From: Desemzia sp045528445 | Lineage (GTDB): Bacteria > Bacillota > Bacilli > Lactobacillales > Carnobacteriaceae | Direction of reading: 5' to 3' | Assembly: GCF_045528445.1 (NCBI RefSeq) | Contig: NZ_JBGQQU010000018.1 | Coordinates: 1 to 64,000 of the forward strand | DNA length: 64,000 nucleotides | Part shown: positions 8,880-17,689 of the stretch, in pieces | Numbering within the stretch: the stretch's first letter is position 1 | Layout: every line of letters starts with the position of its first letter | Notes under the pieces: model-generated | What the model saw: only the letters and a program-made list of their open reading frames with translations | Database searches by the model: none | Told to the model about the DNA's origin: nothing | Position numbers and translations under genes: made by a program

Positions 8880-10632
8880 TCTTTTCCTCCTCTAAGTCAT
8901 TTCGACGTATAATACAAGATACAGTCGTCCCAGTCTCAGTAGAATCAAAACGTAAGTGAGCATTTTCTCCAAATAAACTGATCAATCGCTTATTCAGATT
9001 CTCGATGGCTGAACCCGAACCTTTATTTGAAGATACGATTTCGTTGCCTAATTTGTCCAAAACCTCTGGATCGATGCCCACTCCATTGTCTTGCACACTG
9101 ATTTGAATGGCATCTCCTTGATTGCGGATAGCCACTACCACTTGATTTCCTTTTTTTCGCCCTTTAAAAGCATGTCGATAGGCGTTTTCTACTAATACTT
9201 GAATCAAAAAAGGCGGCAGCAAGACTTGTTCCAATCCATTATCGTAATGGACCTCTAGTTGATAGCGTTCAGGAAAGCGGGCTTCTTCTAAGCGTTGGAA
9301 GGCTTCTACTTGTTGCAGTTCTTTCGTCAAAGGAATCAAATTGGTTCGAGCTCCCGTTAAATTAGAACGGAAAAATTGACTCAACTGAAGCAGCAGCGAG
9401 CGGGCTTTTTCGCTGTCTATACGGATCAACGCGGATATAGTATTGATCGTGTTAAAGAAAAAATGCGGATTGACTTGTGATTGAAGCGATTTGATCTCAG
9501 CATCTTGCAATAATTTGCTTTGCCATTCAACTTCTCCCAATTCGATTTGTTGGGAGAAAATATTGCCTAATCCCTCTGCCAATTGACGCTCGACAAAGGT
9601 AAGTTGTGTTTTATCTGTAAAGTACATTTTTAAGGTCCCGATGGTTTTCTGTTTGGATTTTAACGGGATCACGATTGCTGCTTCTAATGGACAGCCCATA
9701 TGATTGCACCCGATCTCTTCTTGAGAATGGGCTTCACTGACCTTTCCGGTATGCAAAACTTTTTTCGACAAGTCGGTCAATATCTCAAGAGAAGGAATGT
9801 GATGGTCGCTAGCTGCTCCTACATGGGCCAAAATCCTTTCTTGATTGGTAATGCTCACAGCGTCCACTTTCATAAATTGTTGGATCGTTCGAGCAGCTTT
9901 TTCACACGATTCTTCATTCAATCCGGAACGAAAGTAAGGCATCGTTTGATTTGCCAGCTGCAGCACATCATGAGTCTGGACGGCTTTTGTCTGTTCTTCT
10001 TGGTGAAGAGTCGTTTCAATAATGGAGAGAAAAATACCTGTACCGATACTGTTCGTCAGCATCATGGGCAAAGCAATGAACCGAATCAAGCTCCACGATT
10101 CGGCGTAATCGCTTCCCAATAAGAAAATACACCCCATTTGGATCAGTTCCATCATAAATCCTAACACCAAGCCTTCATAAGCAGTTGGGTAAGTGTTCTT
10201 TTGGATGGATCGGCTACCGAAATAACCGGAAAACAATCCAATCAGTACTGAAGACAAGATATAAATGTGAACATCGCCTCCACCTTGGAAGAAGCGGACG
10301 ACAGCTGAAACAAGACCGACAATAATACCGACGGATGAGCCGCCGATCAATCCAGATACACCAATCGTTAATACACGTGTATTAGCTAGAGCAGAATTTG
10401 CAGATAATTGTGTGACAAATTGATTGACGATCATTTCGTCTTGATTGATCTCCACACCCGTGTAATTAGAAATAAAAGCAAATACACTAAACATCACAAT
10501 TAATTTGAGCTTCGAACTCATCCGAGAGCGATTTGTCAAAATATTTTTAAAATAAGGAATATTGATCAGCAAATAAGCCAGAATAATAATTAGACCGCCT
10601 CTTTCAAGCATGAGAATAAATAATGAAAACAC
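8860..10632 (-). CDS. lytS: LytS-type sensor histidine kinase
   Basis: A 590-residue kinase. The N-terminal ~200 residues form several membrane segments of the 5TMR-LYT type (GVSGLIGGSSVGIIVGLVSAVVR). A GAF domain follows (about 215-360, with conserved CNHMGCPLEAAIVIPL), then a HisKA_7-like H-box (NPHFFFNTINTISALIR) and an HATPase domain (NAYRHAF; DNGVGIDPEVL; GSGSAIENLNKRL). The start is taken as a GTG at 10632, eight bases after GGAGG. LytS-like kinases in E. coli (BtsS) and Bacillus respond to extracellular pyruvate, which suits the neighbouring cstA; this link is inference. Confidence 0.92.
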   Translation of the reverse strand: MFSLFILMLERGGLIIILAYLLINIPYFKNILTNRSRMSSKLKLIVMFSVFAFISNYTGVEINQDEMIVNQFVTQLSANSALANTRVLTIGVSGLIGGSSVGIIVGLVSAVVRFFQGGGDVHIYILSSVLIGLFSGYFGSRSIQKNTYPTAYEGLVLGFMMELIQMGCIFLLGSDYAESWSLIRFIALPMMLTNSIGTGIFLSIIETTLHQEEQTKAVQTHDVLQLANQTMPYFRSGLNEESCEKAARTIQQFMKVDAVSITNQERILAHVGAASDHHIPSLEILTDLSKKVLHTGKVSEAHSQEEIGCNHMGCPLEAAIVIPLKSKQKTIGTLKMYFTDKTQLTFVERQLAEGLGNIFSQQIELGEVEWQSKLLQDAEIKSLQSQVNPHFFFNTINTISALIRIDSEKARSLLLQLSQFFRSNLTGARTNLIPLTKELQQVEAFQRLEEARFPERYQLEVHYDNGLEQVLLPPFLIQVLVENAYRHAFKGRKKGNQVVVAIRNQGDAIQISVQDNGVGIDPEVLDKLGNEIVSSNKGSGSAIENLNKRLISLFGENAHLRFDSTETGTTVSCIIRRNDLEEEKNAYLNR

Positions 10633-10758
10633 CTTTCACGCCTCCTATTCATTTATTCTTAGTCTACACTAATCTTTTCAAAATAGTGAGATTTTATTCA
10701 AATAATTTTTTGCATTGAATTAAAAAATGCCCTTTTTCTTAGAATTTCCCCTAAAATA

Positions 10759-10787
10759 TTGCAATTATAAAGTGAATCCTGTATAGT
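10759..10787 (+). promoter_or_regulatory. Promoter of the lysine-riboswitch transcript
   Basis: A -35 TTGCAA and a -10 TATAGT are separated by 17 bp. Transcription would start about 10795, some 25 bp before the riboswitch aptamer. Confidence 0.7.
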
Positions 10788-10820
10788 TTGTAGCGGTTAA
10801 GAAACTGAATATTATTCAAT

Positions 10821-10990
10821 GTGATGTAGAGGCTGCGGTAATTAAGAGTAGGGTTTTCTGAAAGGAATTATCGCCGAAGTGCAGATGTACTGGGGTTACG
10901 CTAAATAAGCGTAACACTGCCTGAACAAATTGCCCAAATTTGTTTTTAGGAGAGCTCTTCATATTGCGGGCAGAAGGTATAGTATAACGG
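10821..10990 (+). ncRNA. Lysine riboswitch (L-box) aptamer
   Basis: The stretch carries the L-box landmarks in the right order. These are GATGTAGAGGCTGCGG followed by AAGAGTA near the 5' end, then AAGGAATTATCGCCGAAG, an internal GGTTACGC / GCGTAAC hairpin, and TTTTAGGAGAGCTC. They match the AGAGGTGCG...AAGAGTA, GCCGAAG and GGAGGGCT landmarks of the Bacillus subtilis lysC leader. It is followed by an intrinsic terminator at 10994 and a transporter gene at 11119, so lysine binding should favour termination. Covariance-model scoring would settle the identification. Confidence 0.88.
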
Positions 10991-11030
10991 AAAAGACTAT
11001 GGGCCCTTTTGCTCATAGTCTTTTTGCGTT
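10991..11030 (+). terminator. Riboswitch-controlled intrinsic terminator
   Basis: The stem GACTATGGGC (10995-11004) pairs with GCTCATAGTC (11011-11020, one G-U pair) over a 6-nt loop. It is followed by TTTTTGCGTTTTTT and sits between the lysine aptamer and the transporter start codon. Confidence 0.88.
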
Positions 11031-11118
11031 TTTTAAGAGCTTACTCTGCTTCTGTACTCAAGGGAATACATTTTATTTAGTAGTATTTCGTTTCAAGAAA
11101 TGATTAGGAGGATTTACC

Positions 11119-12519
11119 ATGGAGAAACAAAAAAGGTCTAGAATCCCTCACACATTTGTAACGCTGATAGCTTTTACAATTGTGATGGCGATTCTAACGT
11201 ATGTGTTGCCTGCAGGGCAATTTGAACGAACTGAGGTGAATGGACGGACAGTTGTTATTCCGAATTCCTATACAGTAGTGGATTCTAACCCACAAGGTTT
11301 ATTTGATGTATTAAAGTCTATTCCAACGGGAATGACAGAGACAGCTGACATTATCTTTTTCTTATTTATTGTAGGTGGTGCTTTTCAACTGATTACCGAT
11401 TCAGGAATGATCAGTTCGGGGATCAGCTTGCTGGTTAAAAAATTACAAGGAAAAGAAAAATGGGTCATCCCTATTTTGATTTTAGTGTTTGGTATTTTAG
11501 GATCTACAATGGGGCTTTCTGAAGAAACGATTGTATTTATTCCCATTGGAGTCGCACTTGCTTTAGCATTAGGGTACGATGCCTTAGTTGGTTTGGGGAT
11601 GATTTCACTGGGAGCAGCCATTGGTTTCTTCGCTGGTTTTATGAACCCGTTTTCTGTCGGAGTCGCTCAGGAAATTGCCGAATTGCCTTTATTCTCGGGA
11701 GTCGGTTTCCGGTTAATTATTTTAGCGATCTTGTGGATCGTTACTTCTGCTTACTTGATGCGTTATGCAGAAAAAGTGAAAAAAAATCCAGAAAATAGTT
11801 TGTTGTACAACCGTAAAAAAGGCACTCATGTGACGGAAGGGACCATCAATTTCGACGACCTTCCTCCATTCACTAAGCGCCATTTAGCAACGTTGCTTGT
11901 ATTTGTCGGCGGATTTGCCATCATCGGTTACGGTGTATTCCAATATGGCTGGTTTATTGTAGAGATTGGTTCAGTCTTCTTAGGAATGGGAATTTTAACG
12001 GGTTTCATCTCCAGAATGAGACCCAGTGAAATTGCGGAGTCTTTTGTTGTGGGAGCAAAAGAAATGGTCTTTGCCGGCCTAGTTGTTGGTGTTGCTCGCT
12101 CTATTTTAGTGGTCATGGAAAATGGGTTGATCATTGATACGTTAATCAATGGTTTGTCTAATGTAATCAGTTCGTTACCAGACTCATTAGCTGTTGTGGG
12201 GATGTACCTTACACAAATCGTCGTTAACTTCTTCATTCCTTCAGGCAGCGGACAAGCAGCTGCTACAATGCCAGTTATGATTCCGTTAGCTGATACTCTT
12301 GGTATCACTAGACAAACGGCTGTACTGGCCTTCCAATTCGGAGATGGCTTTATGGATTCAATCATTCCGACATCTGGTGTATTAATGGCACAATTATCGA
12401 TTGCTAAAGTTTCTTATGATACTTGGTTGAAATTTATCGGTAAATTGATGGGAATCTGGCTGACTATCGGACTGATTTTCTTATTGATCGCAAACGCTAT
12501 TCAATATGGTCCTTTTTAA
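11119..12519 (+). CDS. YfcC/ArcD-like transporter under lysine riboswitch control
   Basis: A 466-residue protein with about 11-12 hydrophobic segments. Family hallmarks include an early YVLPAGQFER segment, a GLSEETIVFIPIGVALALALGYDALVG region and a late VNFFIPSGSGQAAATMPVM motif. These place it with YfcC-type carriers (DcuC/ArcD-like superfamily), which move dicarboxylates or basic amino acids. The lysine riboswitch directly upstream strongly suggests a lysine uptake or lysine-related exchange role, by inference. AGGAGG lies eight bases before the ATG. It is monocistronic and ends at a bidirectional terminator. Confidence 0.88.
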   Translation: MEKQKRSRIPHTFVTLIAFTIVMAILTYVLPAGQFERTEVNGRTVVIPNSYTVVDSNPQGLFDVLKSIPTGMTETADIIFFLFIVGGAFQLITDSGMISSGISLLVKKLQGKEKWVIPILILVFGILGSTMGLSEETIVFIPIGVALALALGYDALVGLGMISLGAAIGFFAGFMNPFSVGVAQEIAELPLFSGVGFRLIILAILWIVTSAYLMRYAEKVKKNPENSLLYNRKKGTHVTEGTINFDDLPPFTKRHLATLLVFVGGFAIIGYGVFQYGWFIVEIGSVFLGMGILTGFISRMRPSEIAESFVVGAKEMVFAGLVVGVARSILVVMENGLIIDTLINGLSNVISSLPDSLAVVGMYLTQIVVNFFIPSGSGQAAATMPVMIPLADTLGITRQTAVLAFQFGDGFMDSIIPTSGVLMAQLSIAKVSYDTWLKFIGKLMGIWLTIGLIFLLIANAIQYGPF

Positions 12520-12528
12520 TCAACTGAA

Positions 12529-12576
12529 GACACAAAAAAAGTGAGGCTGCATCGTGCGCCTCACTTTTTTGTGTCT
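12529..12576. terminator. Bidirectional terminator between convergent genes
   Basis: A long stem (AGACACAAAAAAAGTGAGGC and its near-complement) closes an 8-nt loop, with A and T runs within the stem. It serves the + strand transporter and the - strand Nudix gene. Confidence 0.9.
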
Positions 12577-13197
12577 TTAGTTGTCTAGTAAATGGTGTTC
12601 TTTCACTAAACTGATCAATCGTTGTGTCAATGAAGCGGTGAACCCCCATAAGTAATGATCATCCAAATTGTAAAAAGCAATCTGATTTCGCGCATGACGG
12701 AATTTGTAGTTTTTCCCATTTGGAATACGATCATAAGGGAAATCTTTAGGGTAATTCATCATCATGTCCACCGAATAGTAATCAGGCTCATTTTTCATGA
12801 AGTACCGTAGTGGAACTGTATACACTTCAGCCACTTCTTCGTTCCAAACGATGTCTTTGATATCGATCCCTTTAATTTCTCCTATAAAAGAATGGATAAT
12901 AGAATTGTTTTGGACGATAAAATCCATTTCTCCGATAACTTGGATGGATTCACCTGGGATCTGCAATTCTTCTATCGTTTCTCGTACGGCAGCCTCTTGA
13001 TAGCTTTCTCCTAGTTCTACTTTACCTCCTGGAAAAGACGTATCTCCTGGTTGAGAAATATGCTGACTGCGGACCTCATATAAGATATGCGGAAATCCTT
13101 TCACCATGATGATCGGGATCAGGACAGCATATTCTCTTTTGACGTGTAATGCTTTTGGTTGATATTCTGAAAAAAAATGTTGGATGTTTTCTAACAA
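12577..13197 (-). CDS. Nudix hydrolase of the CoA pyrophosphatase type
   Basis: A 206-residue protein carrying a full Nudix box (GGKVELGESYQEAAVRETIE, then EL). SQPGDTSFPGG directly before it is the extension typical of coenzyme A diphosphatases (NUDT7/8, YeaB-like). These enzymes cleave CoA into phosphopantetheine and 3',5'-ADP. The start appears to be a TTG at 13197, preceded by GGGGAGAATCAT. It is followed on the same strand by a shared terminator and preceded by the ThpR gene 38 bp upstream. Substrate preference is inferred from the motif. Confidence 0.85.
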   Translation of the reverse strand: MLENIQHFFSEYQPKALHVKREYAVLIPIIMVKGFPHILYEVRSQHISQPGDTSFPGGKVELGESYQEAAVRETIEELQIPGESIQVIGEMDFIVQNNSIIHSFIGEIKGIDIKDIVWNEEVAEVYTVPLRYFMKNEPDYYSVDMMMNYPKDFPYDRIPNGKNYKFRHARNQIAFYNLDDHYLWGFTASLTQRLISLVKEHHLLDN

Positions 13198-13235
13198 ATG
13201 ATTCTCCCCTCTTTTCTGTCTTTTCGCACCCGCAC

Positions 13236-13775
13236 CTAGAGACCTATTTGATATCTTGCAATTGGACGATAGACCAACTGGTCATGGATACGAGTACTTT
13301 CAAATAAAGTGATGTTGTCGATCGTTACAGGAACAGCTTTCCAATTCAATTCTTGTCTCATTTGCTCAAAAGAATCAAGGAGTACGATATTCCTGCCAAA
13401 TGTAACGTGAGGAGCATATGACCTCTTTTCCATCTCTAAATGGTGGTGCAAAAAATGTTGATGGAGTTTTTCGTACAATTCATTTAACTGTTGATCAGAA
13501 TCAGGACCAGCCCATAAGATGGATTTATTCTTTTTGAGAAATTGACCTAGATGATCTAAGGAAAGGTCAAAAGGTTTTGAATCTCCTGCTACAGACGAAA
13601 CAATTGACCTTAAGATATCGCTATGGGGTGTTTCTCCAATGAACTGCAGCGTCAAATGGAAGTTCATTAGAGAAGTGAAATGACCTTTGACAACATATGG
13701 ACGAATCTGCTGCTGCAATTCGAACAACTTTTCTTTGACAGGACAACTTAATTCAATACCGATAAATATCCGCAT
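13236..13775 (-). CDS. thpR: RNA 2',3'-cyclic phosphodiesterase (2H family, LigT-like)
   Basis: A 179-residue 2H phosphoesterase with the two catalytic HxTx motifs, HLTL (about residue 40) and HVTF (about residue 126). It opens with the typical MRIFIGIEL strand. Family members hydrolyse 2',3'-cyclic phosphate ends and can ligate tRNA half-molecules in vitro. The start is the ATG at 13775, giving the normal family length; the frame continues open upstream into the GTPase gene without a better ribosome binding site. It lies 19 bp downstream of the GTPase, so the genes are probably co-transcribed. Confidence 0.88.
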   Translation of the reverse strand: MRIFIGIELSCPVKEKLFELQQQIRPYVVKGHFTSLMNFHLTLQFIGETPHSDILRSIVSSVAGDSKPFDLSLDHLGQFLKKNKSILWAGPDSDQQLNELYEKLHQHFLHHHLEMEKRSYAPHVTFGRNIVLLDSFEQMRQELNWKAVPVTIDNITLFESTRIHDQLVYRPIARYQIGL

Positions 13776-13794
13776 AATGTGGGTCACCCTTCTA

Positions 13795-14997
13795 TTATTT
13801 CTTTCGTTGCCACCATTTTTTCTTTGATTTTGGTTGAGGATCTTCGGTTTGAATGTCGGAAAGAGAATCAATGGATTTTTCTTTACCGCCTTTTTTCAGT
13901 CGTTCTTCAAATTTTTCTCGCATCAACGTTTCAATGTTCTTCAAGTCTGGATATTTGCCATCTTTTTCCCCTTTAGCGATGACCGCCAATACTTCAATAT
14001 AGCTCATAGCTAGAGCAGTAGTCATCATTGAAGCTGTGGTCCCGCTGATGATTCCACCAGCAATCGTTCCTGCACCAGGAATGAATTTGACGATATTGGA
14101 TACGATGTATCGACCAGCAAATGTAGCGCCGCCTGTTCCGCCAATTGCAGCAACTAAACTAGTGATCGTGGCTTTATCCATGGAAATACCAAATATAGCT
14201 GTGATATGAGCCAGCAATCCTATTTGCATCGGAACGAGTAAAGAGGCATCTGAAAAAGGAATAGGTACAAAGCCGATACCGAATGACGAAACAATATACT
14301 TCACTGCCCAATTGCGAGCTGACTTGGCTTTCAACGCAATGTCAACTTGCTGGGCATTATTAAAAGCTTCCTTAGTTTCTTCCGGTATGATTTCAAAAGT
14401 CGTTTGAATCAATTCATTTAGCCCGAAAGCAGGAATGGACAATTCATCTGTGATGCGAAAGTCTTCAGCCATCACATTGATCACACTGACTACGTTCAAA
14501 TTCAGGTTTTCAATATATGATTTGAACTCTTTTGCAGGTTCTCCCATAGATTGTGTCAGAACAATAATAACAGGCACATGAGCACTTAGTTCTCGAATCA
14601 TGTCGATCTCCATTTGTTCAATCCTTGAAGAATTGGCATTGATGCAGTAATAAGCTACATGGATCGCTTCTTTAACGCCCAACTCTTTCCTTTTTTTGAT
14701 AGTGTCAAAGATTTCTTTTTTGACTGTCTGCTGAGTATCTTCTTTGAGTTCGAGTCCTTTGGTATCATACAATACGATAGGAATATGTTCTTTGGAAATT
14801 CTTCTCAAATGTTGAGTTACCGGTTTTCCAACTCCTGTAGCAGCTAGGCGTTCTCTAAAGACGTTGTTGATCAACGTACTTTTTCCAACACCGGTCTTTC
14901 CTGCTAAAAGGATGTTGATCGGATGCATATTGGCGACTTCTTCTTTTGTTTTGTGGAGTATTTCTTCCACTACACTAAAATCAGTTTGCTTTTTCAT
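13795..14997 (-). CDS. GTPase with C-terminal DUF697-like membrane domain
   Basis: A 400-residue protein. An Era-like G domain has the P-loop GKTGVGKST at residues 33-41 and a G3 motif DTKG near residue 80. The usual NKxD is replaced by LTQS, as in several dynamin- or YcjF-like GTPases. The C-terminal half has hydrophobic Gly/Ala-rich segments (GIGFVPIPFSDASLLVPMQIGLL, split here by eye, and FIPGAGTIAGG) like DUF697. The tail is strongly basic (PKSKKKWWQRKK). The start is the ATG at 14997 after GGAGGCTGGAAAA. The function is unknown, possibly membrane stress or remodelling. Confidence 0.82.
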   Translation of the reverse strand: MKKQTDFSVVEEILHKTKEEVANMHPINILLAGKTGVGKSTLINNVFRERLAATGVGKPVTQHLRRISKEHIPIVLYDTKGLELKEDTQQTVKKEIFDTIKKRKELGVKEAIHVAYYCINANSSRIEQMEIDMIRELSAHVPVIIVLTQSMGEPAKEFKSYIENLNLNVVSVINVMAEDFRITDELSIPAFGLNELIQTTFEIIPEETKEAFNNAQQVDIALKAKSARNWAVKYIVSSFGIGFVPIPFSDASLLVPMQIGLLAHITAIFGISMDKATITSLVAAIGGTGGATFAGRYIVSNIVKFIPGAGTIAGGIISGTTASMMTTALAMSYIEVLAVIAKGEKDGKYPDLKNIETLMREKFEERLKKGGKEKSIDSLSDIQTEDPQPKSKKKWWQRKK

Positions 14998-15147
14998 TTT
15001 TCCAGCCTCCAAGCAACTCTATTTTTACGTTTGTAATTGGTTTGTTTAGAACAAGTTTATCACACTGTAGTTTTAATCGGAAGAAATCAAGCATTCATTA
15101 GTGCGGGAAGAATCTCTCAGATTTTGCTGTCAGTTTTGGGGGAAGGA

Positions 15148-15197
15148 TAAAAATAAACCCTCAGATGAAGTTTATGGACTCCAAACTGAGGGGTTAT
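15148..15197 (-). terminator. Terminator after the YrrS-like gene
   Basis: The stem AAACCCTCAG / CTGAGGGGTT has one mismatch. On the minus strand it is followed by TTTATTTTTAT. Confidence 0.8.
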
Positions 15198-15211
15198 TTG
15201 CTATGACTGAT

Positions 15212-15853
15212 TTAGTTGTATGGATTATCCGCTAAGGGTTCTACTTGAACCGGTTGCCATCCTTGATTGTCTACCCAACGTAAAAGAACTTGGTACGTTT
15301 CCGTTTGAGCATTATTGGAAATAACTGTTTCGACCTGTTGATCTCCAGCATTTCCTACCCACCATTCAATCATGTCGCCCTCACTGATACCTGTGGCAAC
15401 AGAGGAAGCACGTTTGATTTCAATACGGTCTTGCGAACCTTCAGAGTAATTGGTTGTGTGTTCTCCAGATTGTTCTGTCCCAACCGGATCCCAATCTCCA
15501 GAAGCTGCTTCGTCATCAGGTTCTTCAGATTCTGAATCTGATGATTCTTCTTCACTGCTTTCTGATGCTGAAGAACTTGATTCAGAAGATTGTGAGCTCT
15601 CACTTTCTGAACTGTTCTCACTATTTGTTTCTTCTTCGCTGCTTTCAGAAAGCATTGAGCTGGATTCACTAGAAGTATCTAAGAATGAATTTTCATCCTC
15701 TTCTCCACCACCGCCAAATATAGTATATGCAAGGAACAGCAAACTCAAAATAAGAATGATCACTAAACCAATGGTAATCTTTCGAGTTAAGCTCTGCTCT
15801 TTATTGTTTGTAGAACGATTATTCGTTCGTGTTGGTTTCTTAGGATCTTTCAT
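15212..15853 (-). CDS. YrrS-like (DUF1510) membrane-anchored protein
   Basis: A 213-residue bitopic protein. A short basic cytoplasmic tail (about 1-25) precedes one membrane helix (about 26-48, ITIGLVIILILSLLFLAY). Then comes an extracellular linker of Ser and Glu (about 55-115) and a compact C-terminal domain with DWDPVGTEQSGEH, EWWVGNAGDQ and LLRWVDNQGWQPVQVEP. This is the domain layout of Bacillus YrrS/DUF1510 proteins, linked to the cell wall synthesis region. The low-complexity linker makes other frames look open. It is monocistronic, between a terminator and the PanT-like gene. Confidence 0.8.
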   Translation of the reverse strand: MKDPKKPTRTNNRSTNNKEQSLTRKITIGLVIILILSLLFLAYTIFGGGGEEDENSFLDTSSESSSMLSESSEEETNSENSSESESSQSSESSSSASESSEEESSDSESEEPDDEAASGDWDPVGTEQSGEHTTNYSEGSQDRIEIKRASSVATGISEGDMIEWWVGNAGDQQVETVISNNAQTETYQVLLRWVDNQGWQPVQVEPLADNPYN

Positions 15854-15969
15854 GTAAATACCTCTCCATTTCTATCACACTGTTTAGGAAAAAAATGTCC
15901 TCTCCCACAAAAACTAGTATAACATTGAAGTCGATGACAAATCATTTCGAAATGATTACTATTAGATGA

Positions 15970-16578
15970 CTAAAAGGATTTATTTTTCTTAGTTGGCGAG
16001 ATTTTCAACAACGGTTTGGCAATAATCGGCCCTAAAATACCTGCAGCTAATGCTTCTGCGATTCCGTTTGTCAAAACAACTCCACCTAAGACATACATCA
16101 GATTTGAACTGTCCACATTAATAGCTGTCGCGTAATCATCCTTGTAAAAAAGATAAATAAAACCTAGTACCAAGATTGTATTCGTAAGAGAAGCTAAAAC
16201 AGCTGCTAAGGCCATTCCAAAAGTTTGATTCTTTGTTTTTTTTCTAAACGTATAGAAAACCAGACCAGCAACAAACCCGACTAGAATACGTGGCAACACT
16301 GAGATCAACGGGTTGGTAAAAATCAGCGGGTCTAATGGTGTCTGAGGTGCCGCAAATGCACGGACTAGGCGAATAATGCCCCAAACCCCTCCAACGATCA
16401 TTCCTTCTTTAGTACCTAAAACCAATGAAGCGACAATAACCGTAATATGGATAATGGTAGGATTCAGTGGAGGAATCGGAATATATCCAAGAAAAGGAAC
16501 AAAGCTTTGCAATAATATAATGGCTGTAAAAATACCTAAAATAGCCGTACGATACGCTTTGTTGTTTGAGTTTTTCAT
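15970..16578 (-). CDS. ECF transporter S component, PanT-like (pantothenate)
   Basis: A 202-residue membrane protein with about six hydrophobic segments. Conserved stretches are FVPFLGYIPIPPLNPTIIHI, GGVWGIIRLVRAF and TPLDPLIFTNPLISVLPRIL, which I associate with the pantothenate-specific S component PanT. S components capture a vitamin and need the shared EcfA/EcfA'/EcfT energising module, which is encoded elsewhere. GAAGGGTAATAAAGAA precedes the ATG. I see no riboswitch upstream. The substrate assignment is by motif resemblance. Confidence 0.8.
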   Translation of the reverse strand: MKNSNNKAYRTAILGIFTAIILLQSFVPFLGYIPIPPLNPTIIHITVIVASLVLGTKEGMIVGGVWGIIRLVRAFAAPQTPLDPLIFTNPLISVLPRILVGFVAGLVFYTFRKKTKNQTFGMALAAVLASLTNTILVLGFIYLFYKDDYATAINVDSSNLMYVLGGVVLTNGIAEALAAGILGPIIAKPLLKISPTKKNKSF

Positions 16579-16677
16579 TTCTTTATTACCCTTCTTTCCA
16601 AATGGTGTTTTTCTTCCTTATTTTACCTGATGTGAGAAACAATTACATTAAAATAGTCCAAACTGATCTGAGACAAA

Positions 16678-16992
16678 TTAAATGTGGCCATCCATGTATT
16701 GATCCAATAATTCTATGACCGACTCTCTCCCATAATCTTGAATAAAGTCATTGAACAAACCTAAAAATATACTGCCTTTTTTTGCGGTTCCTTCACTTTC
16801 ATCTTCAAAAAAACGAATAAAATAGGATTGATAATTCTGGAACCCATCTACAAAACCCAGACTTTTAATAAATCGATTTTCTTCTACTTCCGCATCTAGT
16901 TGATTTTCCAGTCTTTTAGTTTCTTCAGACTGATCTATTACCAGCTGCACTAATTCTTCTTTTGATAAACTATTCAATGTTTTAAAATCCAT
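16678..16992 (-). CDS. Small coiled-coil hypothetical protein co-transcribed with a MarR regulator
   Basis: A 104-residue acidic protein. Residues 8-45 look like an amphipathic coiled coil (LSKEELVQLVIDQSEETKRL), and the rest is helical with aromatic residues (GFQNYQSYFIRFFEDE). I recognise no family. It starts three bases after the MarR gene, with AGGGGATAAAG as ribosome binding site, so the two form an operon. There are no membrane segments. Confidence 0.7.
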   Translation of the reverse strand: MDFKTLNSLSKEELVQLVIDQSEETKRLENQLDAEVEENRFIKSLGFVDGFQNYQSYFIRFFEDESEGTAKKGSIFLGLFNDFIQDYGRESVIELLDQYMDGHI

Positions 16993-16995
16993 TCT

Positions 16996-17457
16996 TTATC
17001 CCCTCAGTGCTTCTTTTTTATTTTGTGCTTCAAAATGAGCTATGCTTCGATTTGCTCTACCCAATAACACAAGTAAAAGCTGCTTTTCGTCAATAGGCCA
17101 TCCTCTTAAAATGAACCCTAATTGTTGTTCAATTTCAAAGAGTAAAGTATTCGTTAACGTCAAAGCTTCTTCCGTAAGGTATAAATAAGCGTACCGTTTG
17201 TCTGTACCGGCTTCTTTTACTATCCAACCTTTTTTACTCAATGTATTGACTTGGCGGCTTAATGTTGATTTATCCAAGGCTGTAATAATGGTTAACTCTT
17301 TTAATGTTTTGTGCTCATCTTTAATCGTCTTCATGATCGTAAATGCTGATTGAGTAACATTATGATCAGCTAATATCGTGCTCAACAATTTACGGTAATG
17401 ATTTTGGAACTCTTCCATTTTGACCAATAAGTCGTGACTTGAAACTTCGTAATCCAC
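16996..17457 (-). CDS. MarR family transcriptional regulator
   Basis: A 153-residue winged helix-turn-helix protein. The recognition region is LKELTIITALDKSTLSRQVNTL, with a wing at VKEAGTDKRYAYLYLTEEA, both typical of MarR. The start chosen is a GTG at 17457, eight bases after GGGGGAG; an upstream TTG has no ribosome binding site. It is the first gene of a two-gene operon. A palindrome ACTATATAGT in its promoter region could be the operator for autoregulation. The ligand and target genes are unknown. Confidence 0.88.
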   Translation of the reverse strand: MDYEVSSHDLLVKMEEFQNHYRKLLSTILADHNVTQSAFTIMKTIKDEHKTLKELTIITALDKSTLSRQVNTLSKKGWIVKEAGTDKRYAYLYLTEEALTLTNTLLFEIEQQLGFILRGWPIDEKQLLLVLLGRANRSIAHFEAQNKKEALRG

Positions 17458-17507
17458 TGTTCTCGCTCCCCCTATAATATATGTCAACTCCTAATGTTTG
17501 TATGTAG

Positions 17508-17517
17508 CAACTATATA
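17508..17517. promoter_or_regulatory. Possible MarR operator
   Basis: The perfect 10-bp palindrome ACTATATAGT lies about 50 bp upstream of the marR start codon. MarR proteins usually bind short AT-rich palindromes overlapping their own promoter. This is only a candidate. Confidence 0.35.
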
Positions 17518-17601
17518 GTAAAAAGCTTGCAAATGCAATGGATATCAAAAGAGAAATCCATTTAAAAAAATTTTTTTAAAGTCTCTATTTTTTACAAGAT
17601 A

Positions 17602-17636
17602 AAAAGAACTTAGTCGATTGACCAAGTTCCTTTTAC
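17602..17636 (-). terminator. Terminator of the TrpXYZ-like operon
   Basis: On the minus strand GAACTTGGTC...GACTAAGTTC forms a stem followed by TTTTTATC, about 55 bp after the ATP-binding protein gene. Confidence 0.75.
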
Positions 17637-17689
17637 AATAAATGAATTAGTTGTATAACCAAATGAAATAAGTTTACAGTTGATTTATC

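Noticed and set aside
10816..11016. A 66-codon minus-strand open frame
   Set aside because: It is antisense to the lysine riboswitch and its terminator; the opening residues mirror the terminator stem.
15450..15857. A long plus-strand open frame of Ser/Glu-rich composition
   Set aside because: It is the antisense of the Ser/Glu low-complexity linker of the YrrS-like gene, with no ribosome binding site.
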